Source of the DNA: Microvirga sesbaniae
GTDB lineage: Bacteria; Pseudomonadota; Alphaproteobacteria; Rhizobiales; Beijerinckiaceae
DNA: 64,000 bases
Assembly: GCF_025460805.1 (NCBI RefSeq)
Contig: NZ_JAMXFJ010000016.1
Location: forward strand, 1-64,000
Direction of reading: 5' to 3'
The notes below the pieces were generated by a model, which searched no databases, was not told the origin of the DNA, and was given only the letters and a program-made list of their open reading frames with translations. Shown one piece after another: positions 56,859 through 64,000 of this stretch. The number at the start of each line of letters is the position of its first letter. Position 1 is the first letter of the stretch. The translations under genes were made by a program, and so were the position numbers.

Positions 56859-57890
56859 ATGGGTTTCAAGATCGCCGTCGTCGGTGCGACCGGCAATGTG
56901 GGCCGCGAGATGCTGAGCATCCTGGCCGAGCGGGCCTTCCCGGCCGACGAGGTGGTGGCGCTCGCGTCCCGCCGCAGCCAGGGGACGGAGGTCTCCTACG
57001 GCGACAAGACGCTCAAGACGAAGGCCCTCGACACCTATGATTTCTCCGATGTCGACCTGTGCCTCATGTCGGCGGGCGGCGAGGTCTCCAAGGAATGGTC
57101 GCCCCGGATCGCCGCCCAAGGGGCGGTGGTGATCGACAATTCCTCCGCCTGGCGCTACGACCCCGAGGTGCCCCTGGTGGTGCCGGAGGTGAATGCCGAG
57201 GCGCTGCGCGACATGAAGAAGGGCATCATCGCCAACCCGAACTGCTCCACGGCCCAGCTCGTCGTGGCCCTCAAGCCGCTCCATGACGCCGCCACCATCA
57301 CGCGCGTGGTCGTCGCCACCTATCAGTCGGTCTCCGGCGCCGGCAAGGACGGCATGGACGAGCTCGACCGCCAGACCAAGGCGCTCTACTCGCTCCAGGA
57401 CGTGCAGGAGAAGAAGTTCCCCAAGCGCATCGCCTTCAACCTGATCCCGCATATCGACGTGTTCATGGAGGACGGGTACACGAAGGAAGAGTGGAAGATG
57501 ACGGCCGAGACCAAGAAGATTCTCGACCCGAAGATCAAGCTCACGGCCACCTGCGTGCGCGTGCCGGTCTTCATCAGCCACTCGGAGGCGGTGAACGTGG
57601 AGTTCGAGAAGCCGATCACGGCCGACGAGGCGCGCGACATCCTGCGCGCCGCCCCCGGCATCATGGTGGTCGATAAGCGCGAGCCCGGCGGCTACATCAC
57701 GCCCCACGAGGCGGCCGGCGAGGACGCCACCTACATCTCCCGCATCCGCGAGGACATCACCGTCGAGAACGGCCTGTCGTTCTGGTGCGTGTCCGACAAC
57801 CTGCGCAAGGGCGCGGCCTTGAACGCCGTGCAGATCGCCGAGGCCATGGCCAATCGCGGGTTGCTGAAGCCCAAGAAGCAGGCCGCCTGA
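56859..57890 (+). CDS. asd: aspartate-semialdehyde dehydrogenase
   Basis: 343 residues behind CAGGAGAAG. It reduces aspartyl phosphate for lysine, threonine, methionine and diaminopimelate. NADP-binding VVGATGNVGREML is at the N terminus, the catalytic Cys in IANPNCSTAQLVVAL, and SGAGKDGMDEL and RVPVFISHSEAVNVE mark the substrate domain. Length is normal. It follows leuB by 3.3 kb. Confidence 0.97.
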   Translation: MGFKIAVVGATGNVGREMLSILAERAFPADEVVALASRRSQGTEVSYGDKTLKTKALDTYDFSDVDLCLMSAGGEVSKEWSPRIAAQGAVVIDNSSAWRYDPEVPLVVPEVNAEALRDMKKGIIANPNCSTAQLVVALKPLHDAATITRVVVATYQSVSGAGKDGMDELDRQTKALYSLQDVQEKKFPKRIAFNLIPHIDVFMEDGYTKEEWKMTAETKKILDPKIKLTATCVRVPVFISHSEAVNVEFEKPITADEARDILRAAPGIMVVDKREPGGYITPHEAAGEDATYISRIREDITVENGLSFWCVSDNLRKGAALNAVQIAEAMANRGLLKPKKQAA

Positions 57891-57938
57891 GTCTTGAGAC
57901 CCGACGCGCGGCGTTCCTGCCCCGCATATGAAGTCACG

Positions 57939-57970
57939 GAGCCGCTGTCGGAACGACAGCGGCTCTTTTT
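57939..57970 (+). terminator. Rho-independent terminator of asd
   Basis: A perfect 12-bp stem GAGCCGCTGTCG/CGACAGCGGCTC with loop GAA followed by TTTTT; 49 bp after the asd stop codon. Confidence 0.93.
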
Positions 57971-58001
57971 ACGTCCGCGGTGTCCGGATCCCAAGGCGCC
58001 C

Positions 58002-58097
58002 GGATCTCAGGGCTCATGGATCTCGGGGCTCATGGATCTCGAGGCTCATGGATCTCGGGGCTCATGGATCTCGGGGCTCATGGATCTCGGGGCTCAC
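58002..58097. repeat. 16-bp tandem repeat, six copies
   Basis: Units of GGATCTCGGGGCTCAT follow each other six times with one-base changes (unit 1 has A for the first G of the run, unit 3 GAGG for GGGG, unit 6 ends in CAC). It lies between the asd terminator and the 3' end of the large RTX gene and does not code for a recognisable protein. Confidence 0.9.
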
Positions 58098-58116
58098 CTG
58101 CGCGGCAGAGCCGCGA

Positions 58117-61100
58117 TCAGATGATGAAGAAGTCGGTGTGGTCGAGCGCGCCGCCCATCTTCTTCGGATTGGGCTCGTAATGGATCGTCGCGATCTCGAC
58201 GGCGGCCTTGCGGCCGCTGCCGTCCGGGTCGAAAAGGATCTGCGCCTTCTTGGTCCCGATCGTCTTGATGACGATGTAGTCGTTCCCGTCCTTCGCGCTG
58301 CCGAGGGCGACATAGGCCTTGCCGATCTTCTGGGCCTTCACGTCGCCGCCCTTCCTGTCCAGGCTCGTGAATGCCTTGGTCCTGAACACGTCGCCGTCGA
58401 GCCAGATGGCGTCCTTCTTGTGCTCGAAGCCATAGACGACGTCCTTGTGCCTGTTCGCGTCCGCCCTGTTGTTCTTCAGGTCGGTGTCGAAGAGGAAGAC
58501 GTCGGAATCCTTGAGGCCCTTGGACGCGCTGCTGCCGTAGAGCTTGTCCTTGCCGGCGCCTCCCGAGAGGGTGTCGTTGCCGCCATCGCCCTTGAGGATG
58601 TCGGCGTCCGCGCCGCCGACGAGACGGTCGTTACCGAGGTTGCCCGAAAGTGTGTCCGCGAGCGCACCGCCGTAGAACACGTCATCGGCGGCGGAGCCGG
58701 GCGTGGTTTCCGGATTCCAGTCGATGACCCCGATGGTGACGTCCTTGACGAAGGACGATCCGGCCTTGTCCGTCACCCGCACCCTGATCGTGTGGGCGTT
58801 CGCCTGCTCGAAATCGAGCCGGAAGCCGTTGTCCACCACGAGGTCGTGGCCGTCGACGATCTTGAAGCGGCCGCCGGCACTGTCCAGGAGCTCGTAGGTG
58901 AACGTGTCGCCGGCATCCGGATCGGCCGCGCCCAGGCTGCCTACGAAGTCGCCCGTGGACGACAGTTCGCGGATCGACGTGTTCGTCAGGGTGATGTCGG
59001 TCGGGGCATGGTTGACCGATCCGATCGTGAGGTCGACCTGCTGGATCACGGTCAGGGACGCGTCCTTCAGATCGGCGATCTTGACGTAGACCGGAACCGC
59101 CGTCGTGCCGGATACGTCGCGCAGCCCGCCCGCACCGACCTTCACATTGCCGCCCGCATCGATCGCGAACTCGCTGCCCGCATAAGCACTGCCATCGGCA
59201 TTCACGAGCGCATAGGAATAGGTGCGGAAACCCGCCCGCGTGTCCGGGTCGATCACGCCCTGCAGGGTCGCCAGGGTGGTGCCGGGCTGCGTGGTCTTCG
59301 TCGCCGCGCTGACCGCATAGGTCGCACCGGTCGGCCGCTCGTTCACGTCGTCGAGGTAGACCTTCACGGTCGTGTTGCCGGAAACCTTGCCGTTCGGACC
59401 GCTCTCGCGGGCGCGCACGACCACGTTGAAATATTTCTTCTCGGACTCGAGACCGGGGTTCTCGGTCACGAGACCAAGGCTGGCCGACTCGTAGTTCGCC
59501 CCACCCTTGAACGCGATCACGCCGTTGGCGTCGATGCTGAACAGGTCGCCGGGGTTACCCACGATCTCGTATTCGAACGGATCGCCGTCGGCATCCTGGG
59601 ACTGGACAGTCGCAACTGTCTGGACCGCGCCGCCATTCTCAGAGAGGCTGATCGTCCCGGGCCGCTCGACCGGCTTGCTGGGCGGCGCGTTGCCCTCGCC
59701 GGCCGCATTCACCGTGATGTGGAAATCCTTGTAGGCCGAGACGGAACCCGGACCGCCGTTCCTGTCTGTCACCTTGAGGGTGATCGTGTAGGTTTCCGTC
59801 TTTGTCACGTCGGTGAGCGCCGCCACCTTCAGCTGGCCGTTCTCGATCTTGAACCGCCCGCCCGCATTGCCGGCGCCGCTCGTCCCGTTGGCGCCTGTGG
59901 TGTCGAACGCGTAGACGAGCTCCCCATCATGCTCCGGATCGAAGGCCTGCAAGGACCCGATGAGCGTCCCGTCGGAGGCGTCCTCGCCGATCGCGGCCTT
60001 CGTCGTCCCGTCCGTGAAGGACAGGCCCGTCGCGGCCTCGTTCACGTCGGTCACGTAGACCTTCACCGAGGTCGCCCCGGACGACCAGCCGGTGAGCGTC
60101 TCGGTGGCCTTGACGGCGAGAAGGTAGAACTTGCGCACCAGCGAGCCGACCGTCTCGGTCTGTAGGTCGGCATCCTCCGTCGATTCGTAGTCGACCGCGC
60201 CCACGAGGCTGATCAGGCCGCTCGTCGGATCGATCATGAACTTGCCGCCGGGATTGACGGTCAGCGAATAGACCGCGCGCCCGTCGGCCAGGCCGGGACT
60301 CCTCACGCTCGCCACGGGCGTGAACGGTGCCGCGTTCTCGCTGATCGGGGTCACGGATCCCTGCACGGCCGGCGCGACGGGCGCCCGGGTCGGCAGCGTC
60401 ACCGTACCGTCCTGGAACTGCAGGAATTCGATGTTCCTCAGGGTGTCGGTGCCGTCGCGGGCACCACCCATCGTGTCGCTGACCGTCAGGGTGCCGTCGG
60501 GGCTGCGGGTGATGGTGTACTCGGACAGAAGCCCTGAGAACACCGCGATGTCCTGGCCGGCGCCGCCGTCGAGCGCATCATTGCCGCCGCCACCCACGAG
60601 GCGGTTGGCGCCGCCATTGCCTATGATGGCGTTGGCGAGATGGTTGCCCGTGCCGTCGCTGTCGCCGGCGCCCGTGAGGACAAGGTTCTCCACGTTGTCG
60701 GCAAGCGCGTAGGAGACCGCAGCGCGCACCGTATCGAGGCCCTGGTCCAGCATCTCGTCGACGCGGTCGTTCGCATCGTCCACGAGATAGGTGTCGCTCC
60801 CGTCGCCGCCGGCCATCCGGTCCCCGCCCGCACCGCCGTCGAGGAGGTTGCTGCCGGCATTGCCGGTGATCACGTTGGCGAGATCGTTGCCGATGCCGCG
60901 GAGGTCGCCGGCGCCCGTGAGGACGAGGTTCTCCACATGGGCGCCGAGCGCGTAGTTCACGGAGGCGCTGACCGTGTCGACGCCCTCGCCGGCCCGCTCC
61001 ACCACCAGGTCGCCCTCGTGGTCGACGATGTAGACGTCGTCGCCCTCGCGGCCGGCGAGTTGATCCGCGCCCGCTCCGCCGTTGAGCACGTTTCTGCCGG

Positions 61101-62532
61101 CATTGCCGGTGATCGCGTTCCCCAGGTCGTTGCCCGCGCCGTCGAGGTCGCCGGATCCGGTGAGGACGAGGTTCTCCACGTTTCCGCCGAGCGTATGGGA
61201 CACGGACGCCAGCACCGTGTCGGAACCTTCGTCGGCCGCCTCGGTCACCAGATCGTTCTGGTGGTCGACGATGTAGACGTCGTCGCCCCGGCCCCCGGCG
61301 AGGACGTCCGCGCCCGCGCGCCCATCGAGCACGTTGCTGCCGGCATTGCCGGTGATCCTGTTCGCCAGGTCGTTGCCGGTGCCGGCGAGATCGGCGTCGC
61401 CGGTCAGCCAGAGATTGTCGAGGTTTACTCCGAGTGCATAGGAGATCGTGGCGCGTACGAGATCCGTTCCCTCGTTGATCGCCTCGGTCACAGAATCGGT
61501 CTCGCTGTCGACCACGTAGGTGTCGTCGCCGGTACCGCCCGCCATCCGGTCGGCGCCTTCGCCGCCATCGAGATAGTCGATTCCGTTGCCGCCGAGCAGA
61601 CTGTCGGAGCCGCCGTTGCCGAAGAGAGAATCCTTGTCGGCGCCGCCGATGAGGGTCTCGTCACCGATGCCGCCATAGGCGATGTCGTCGCCGACACCCA
61701 TATTCACGACATCGGTCACCGTTCCGGTGCGCCCGTCGTAGAGGTCGTCGCCTTCATTGAGGAAGATGGCGCCCTGGATCGTGCCTTGGTTGAGGAGGGT
61801 GTCCCGCTCGAAGGAGCCGAAAACAGCAGTCTGGGCGGCAATTGTGCCGGTATTGCTCAGGAAGGTTTCGCCCGTGCCGAACGTCACGCCGAAGGCTCCG
61901 GCCTGAATGACGCCACTGTTGGTGACGTTGCCGGAGAGCTGAACGTGGATTCCTTTCACGCCGGCGACGATCGTTCCGCTGTTGAACACGCCGTAGGGCG
62001 TATTCGGCGCTGCGATCGGAGAGGGAACCAGCGTTGTCGGGGCGTTCAGGAGAATACCAGTATCGGCCGCCTCGATCTGTCCGGTATTGACGATATGGTT
62101 GAGATTGCCATCGCCTTGGACGCCGGAACCGCGGATTCCGTAGAAGCCTGACAGGATCCCGTCGTTGAAAATATGATTGTCGGATCCGTCGAGCCAGATG
62201 GCAGCGCTGTCGAACAATAGCGGAGAGGCCGAGATCTGACCGTTGTTGACCACCACGTTGGCATCGTCGCCGAGGTAGACGCCATTGATGCTGCCTCGGA
62301 CGATCCCGGTGAGGCTGACCGTGATGGCACACCCGGCCGCTGCGAAATCGATCCCGTTCAATTGCGAGCGGATCGCGCCGTCGACGACGACCTCCAGGCC
62401 CGGCGATCCTCCGGTGACGGCGGAGTTGACGGTCGTGATCGATCCGGTCTGCGTGACCTGAAGCTCCGCGGAGGTGGTCGGGTCGAGCTGGACCTCAGTG
62501 GTTCTCGCGGTTGAAACGACTAAAGTAGACAT
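58117..62532 (-). CDS. 1471-residue RTX/cadherin-like secreted protein
   Basis: No Sec signal. Residues about 30-240 form an N-terminal solenoid-like region with N.G.I units (VVNNGQISAS, IVNTGQIEAA, LSNTGTIAAQ), similar to the protein at 9417. A first RTX block (about 270-330) leads to three 81-residue repeats (about 377-619), each containing GNDLxNxITGNAGxNxL, a nonapeptide run and VENLVLTG. Then come four or so cadherin-like domains (about 720-1290; GLISLVGAVDYE, RFKIENGQLKVAAL), a second RTX block (1300-1345) and a C-terminal module (DVFLFDTDL, DAIWLDGDVF, ILFDPDGSG, final DFFII). Expected: Ca2+-dependent surface or matrix protein exported by a type I system. No such system is encoded here. 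Confidence 0.88.
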   Translation of the reverse strand: MSTLVVSTARTTEVQLDPTTSAELQVTQTGSITTVNSAVTGGSPGLEVVVDGAIRSQLNGIDFAAAGCAITVSLTGIVRGSINGVYLGDDANVVVNNGQISASPLLFDSAAIWLDGSDNHIFNDGILSGFYGIRGSGVQGDGNLNHIVNTGQIEAADTGILLNAPTTLVPSPIAAPNTPYGVFNSGTIVAGVKGIHVQLSGNVTNSGVIQAGAFGVTFGTGETFLSNTGTIAAQTAVFGSFERDTLLNQGTIQGAIFLNEGDDLYDGRTGTVTDVVNMGVGDDIAYGGIGDETLIGGADKDSLFGNGGSDSLLGGNGIDYLDGGEGADRMAGGTGDDTYVVDSETDSVTEAINEGTDLVRATISYALGVNLDNLWLTGDADLAGTGNDLANRITGNAGSNVLDGRAGADVLAGGRGDDVYIVDHQNDLVTEAADEGSDTVLASVSHTLGGNVENLVLTGSGDLDGAGNDLGNAITGNAGRNVLNGGAGADQLAGREGDDVYIVDHEGDLVVERAGEGVDTVSASVNYALGAHVENLVLTGAGDLRGIGNDLANVITGNAGSNLLDGGAGGDRMAGGDGSDTYLVDDANDRVDEMLDQGLDTVRAAVSYALADNVENLVLTGAGDSDGTGNHLANAIIGNGGANRLVGGGGNDALDGGAGQDIAVFSGLLSEYTITRSPDGTLTVSDTMGGARDGTDTLRNIEFLQFQDGTVTLPTRAPVAPAVQGSVTPISENAAPFTPVASVRSPGLADGRAVYSLTVNPGGKFMIDPTSGLISLVGAVDYESTEDADLQTETVGSLVRKFYLLAVKATETLTGWSSGATSVKVYVTDVNEAATGLSFTDGTTKAAIGEDASDGTLIGSLQAFDPEHDGELVYAFDTTGANGTSGAGNAGGRFKIENGQLKVAALTDVTKTETYTITLKVTDRNGGPGSVSAYKDFHITVNAAGEGNAPPSKPVERPGTISLSENGGAVQTVATVQSQDADGDPFEYEIVGNPGDLFSIDANGVIAFKGGANYESASLGLVTENPGLESEKKYFNVVVRARESGPNGKVSGNTTVKVYLDDVNERPTGATYAVSAATKTTQPGTTLATLQGVIDPDTRAGFRTYSYALVNADGSAYAGSEFAIDAGGNVKVGAGGLRDVSGTTAVPVYVKIADLKDASLTVIQQVDLTIGSVNHAPTDITLTNTSIRELSSTGDFVGSLGAADPDAGDTFTYELLDSAGGRFKIVDGHDLVVDNGFRLDFEQANAHTIRVRVTDKAGSSFVKDVTIGVIDWNPETTPGSAADDVFYGGALADTLSGNLGNDRLVGGADADILKGDGGNDTLSGGAGKDKLYGSSASKGLKDSDVFLFDTDLKNNRADANRHKDVVYGFEHKKDAIWLDGDVFRTKAFTSLDRKGGDVKAQKIGKAYVALGSAKDGNDYIVIKTIGTKKAQILFDPDGSGRKAAVEIATIHYEPNPKKMGGALDHTDFFII
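60676..61404 (-). repeat. three tandem 243-bp coding repeats in the large RTX gene
   Basis: Three 81-codon units (61404-61162, 61161-60919, 60918-60676) start with TG(D/S/A) and end with NLWL or VENLVL. DNA at the unit borders (GTCGCCGGCGCCCGTGAGGA on the plus strand) is nearly the same, so the array is recently amplified or kept similar by recombination. Confidence 0.85.
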
Positions 62533-62549
62533 GACGCCCCCTTAACAAT

Positions 62550-62583
62550 GTCGACATGTTATTACATGTCGACCGGGCGTCAA
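62550..62583 (-). promoter_or_regulatory. dyad and candidate promoter of the large RTX gene
   Basis: An exact inverted repeat GTCGACATG (62550-62558) / CATGTCGAC (62565-62573) with a 6-bp spacer lies just upstream of the start codon at 62532. On the minus strand TTGACG (62583-62578) and TAACAT (62561-62556) are spaced by 16 bp, so the dyad covers the promoter. An outer pair TGACGCCC (62532-62539) / GGGCGTCA (62575-62582) is also exact, and would hide the AAGGGGG ribosome-binding site if transcribed. A dimeric regulator or an RNA structure could act here. Confidence 0.65.
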
Positions 62584-62645
62584 TCGCTAACGCTGAACGG
62601 TCTCGACGGAAACCGAACCTGAGCCAGTCATGGTCGAAGAGGCGC

Positions 62646-63329
62646 CTAGGGCGCGTCGACCCGGCGGGCCCTGAACATCGAGACGCGGTGAGGCATGTCC
62701 TCGACCACGGACCGGAAATCTCCCGTTTCCGGGTCGCGCACCATCAGCACGCCCGACGCTACGCCAAAAAAGGCGCCGTGGAGCTGCAGCTTGCCGCGCT
62801 CCACGAGGATGCGGACGCACGGGAAGGTCATCAGGTTGTTGAGGCTGTTCTCGATCGCCGCCAGTTCGAGACGGGTCAGGTAGTCGGAAAAGTCCACGTC
62901 CCCACGCGGGCCGATGCGCTCGCCCGCCGGCTTGATCAGGTTCATCCAGCGGCCGATGAAGTCGCCCGGCGACAGAGGGGCGGTCTCGTCCGCGAAGGCC
63001 CGGATGCCGCCGCAGCGGGCATGGCCCAGCACCACGATGTGCTTCACGCGCAGGGCCTGCACGGCGAATTCGAGCGCCGCCGAGGTGCCGTGGTAATCGC
63101 CCCCGGTCTCGAAGGGCGGCACCAGGTTCGCCACATTGCGCACCACGAACAACTCGCCCGGGCTCGCGTCGAAGATGACCTCCGGGGAGACGCGGCTGTC
63201 GCAGCAGCCGATCACCATCACCTCGGGCGCTTGGCCCTTTTCGGCCAGGGTTTCGAAGCGGTTCTTCTCGCGCGGGAAGCGCTCGTCGAGGAATGCGCGA
63301 TAGCCTTCGGTCAGACGTTGCGGGAACAT
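62646..63329 (-). CDS. beta-class carbonic anhydrase
   Basis: 227 residues from the ATG at 63329. The zinc ligands are in VIGCCDSRVSPE (Cys with D-R dyad) and VVLGHARCGGIRAF (His, Cys). It interconverts CO2 and bicarbonate. Length and ends are normal. It lies 13 bp after the dehydratase-like gene and may be cotranscribed with it. Confidence 0.94.
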   Translation of the reverse strand: MFPQRLTEGYRAFLDERFPREKNRFETLAEKGQAPEVMVIGCCDSRVSPEVIFDASPGELFVVRNVANLVPPFETGGDYHGTSAALEFAVQALRVKHIVVLGHARCGGIRAFADETAPLSPGDFIGRWMNLIKPAGERIGPRGDVDFSDYLTRLELAAIENSLNNLMTFPCVRILVERGKLQLHGAFFGVASGVLMVRDPETGDFRSVVEDMPHRVSMFRARRVDAP

Positions 63330-63342
63330 GGGCGTCCTTCCA

Positions 63343-64000
63343 TTACGGATGAGTGATTTCGGCAAGCTTGGCGAGCTCGACATTGGCGCCGCAGAGCAGC
63401 ACGCCGACGCGCTCGCCTGAGCGCGGTTTATAGGCCCCTGAGACCAGCGCCGCCAGTGCCGCCGCGCCGCCGGGCTCGGACGCGACGCGGTAGTCGCGCC
63501 AGAGCAGCCGCTGCGCGTCGCGGATCGCCGGATCGGTGACGAGGGCCACGTGGTCGACCGTCTCGCGGCAGATCGCATAGACGAGGTCGCCCGTGTTCTT
63601 GGCGCCGAGCGAATCGGCCGCCACCGAATCCACGTCCACGTCGACGGGCCGCCCGGCTGCGAGCGCGGCATGGAGCGCGCGGGAGCCTTCCGGCTCGACG
63701 CCCACCACCTTCACCCGGCCGGCCCACCAGCTCGCCACGCCGCTGATCAGGCCGCCTCCGCCCACCGCCACGAGCACGGTGTCGAGACTGGGCCCATCCT
63801 GCTCCCATTCGAGAGCCGCCGTGCCCTGGCCGATGATGGTGTCCGTCGCGCCGAAGGGATGGATGCGCAGGGCCCCGCTCTCCTCCACGAAGAGATCGCA
63901 GGCCGCCTGCGCATCCGCGTAGCGGGCGCCGCCGATCACCACCTCGGCCCCATGCGAGCGGATGACGGCGATCTTGGCCGGGCTCGAGATCTCCGGCACG
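63343..64000 (-). CDS. serine/threonine dehydratase-like PLP enzyme, C-terminal part (cut by window edge)
   Basis: About 218 residues, open to the right edge. The glycine loop VLVAVGGGGLISGVASWW that binds the PLP phosphate is visible, as are VVGVEPEGSRALHAAL and YRVASEPGGAAALAALVSG, all typical of catabolic threonine dehydratases and serine racemases. The PLP lysine would lie outside the window. The exact reaction cannot be decided. Confidence 0.88.
   Translation of the reverse strand, partial: VPEISSPAKIAVIRSHGAEVVIGGARYADAQAACDLFVEESGALRIHPFGATDTIIGQGTAALEWEQDGPSLDTVLVAVGGGGLISGVASWWAGRVKVVGVEPEGSRALHAALAAGRPVDVDVDSVAADSLGAKNTGDLVYAICRETVDHVALVTDPAIRDAQRLLWRDYRVASEPGGAAALAALVSGAYKPRSGERVGVLLCGANVELAKLAEITHP

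Noticed and set aside
56587-56859. A 90-codon minus-strand frame with one hydrophobic segment upstream of asd
   Set aside because: It overlaps the asd ribosome-binding region and start, has no ribosome-binding site of its own, and includes a short palindromic stretch (CTCTCCCGTCGGGGCGAGAG). A small membrane protein remains possible but unsupported.
58002-58097. CRISPR array
   Set aside because: Units are contiguous with no unique spacers, and no cas gene is near.
57928-60165. A 745-codon open frame on the plus strand opposite the large RTX gene
   Set aside because: It is the antisense shadow of a repeat-rich GC-rich gene; the product is His/Arg/Val/Glu-rich low complexity and has no domain, while the minus-strand product shows clear RTX and cadherin motifs.

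Overview
The window is a GC-rich alphaproteobacterial chromosome segment, most likely Hyphomicrobiales (Rhizobiales). Methylobacteriaceae, for example Microvirga or a relative, is my best guess; it rests on gene order and on the style of the intergenic palindromic repeats, not on a marker comparison. Both edges cut genes: the N-terminal part of ftsK at the left and the C-terminal part of a serine/threonine dehydratase-like enzyme at the right. I see no tRNA, rRNA, transposase, integrase or CRISPR array.

The backbone is conserved housekeeping: acnA, the cytochrome c maturation genes ccmA-ccmB and ccmC-ccmD-ccmG, yciB-ftsY, mtaB-dapF, ffh-rpsP-rimM-trmD, rplS, leuC, leuD, leuB and asd. Between these lie accessory genes. 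ccmAB is separated from ccmCDG by about 3.3 kb holding an acetyltransferase, an ArsR-type regulator facing a NIPSNAP/ABM pair, and an M23 peptidase. trmD is separated from rplS by about 3 kb, and rplS appears to have its own promoter.

Region by region: 1-1348 ftsK; 1506-3482 a copper-handling and cytochrome-oxidase-assembly cluster (DUF2946-like, YcnI-PCuAC fusion, SCO1); 3670-5389 amtB and glnK behind a good sigma-54 promoter; 5597-7845 tesB and ubiH; 7911-9235 a MerR regulator divergent from a His/Cys-rich CDF metal exporter; 9417-15267 two secreted RTX-type proteins around ppa and an acetyltransferase; 15359-24345 acnA and the split ccm genes; 24311-31419 the cyclase/yciB/ftsY/mtaB/dapF block; 31544-35702 small accessory genes; 35705-39089 ffh to trmD; 39205-41800 accessory genes; 42072-53544 rplS and the leucine genes, interspersed with a PoxB-like enzyme, a lytic transglycosylase and a phosphoesterase/kinase-USP pair; 53594-57890 a sulfite-oxidase-like enzyme and asd; 58117-62532 a 1471-residue RTX/cadherin-like protein; then a beta-carbonic anhydrase.

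The most notable points are: (1) three RTX-type proteins that differ at the N terminus but share a C-terminal module ending in DFF(I/V)(I/V), the largest preceded by a strong dyad that overlaps a candidate promoter; (2) a metallophosphoesterase 3 bp upstream of a protein kinase-universal stress protein fusion; (3) two families of intergenic palindromic repeats, one of which supplies the C-terminal codons of the MerR regulator, plus a different palindrome translated in frame near the N terminus of RimM; (4) an ArsR/NIPSNAP/monooxygenase module inserted in the ccm locus.
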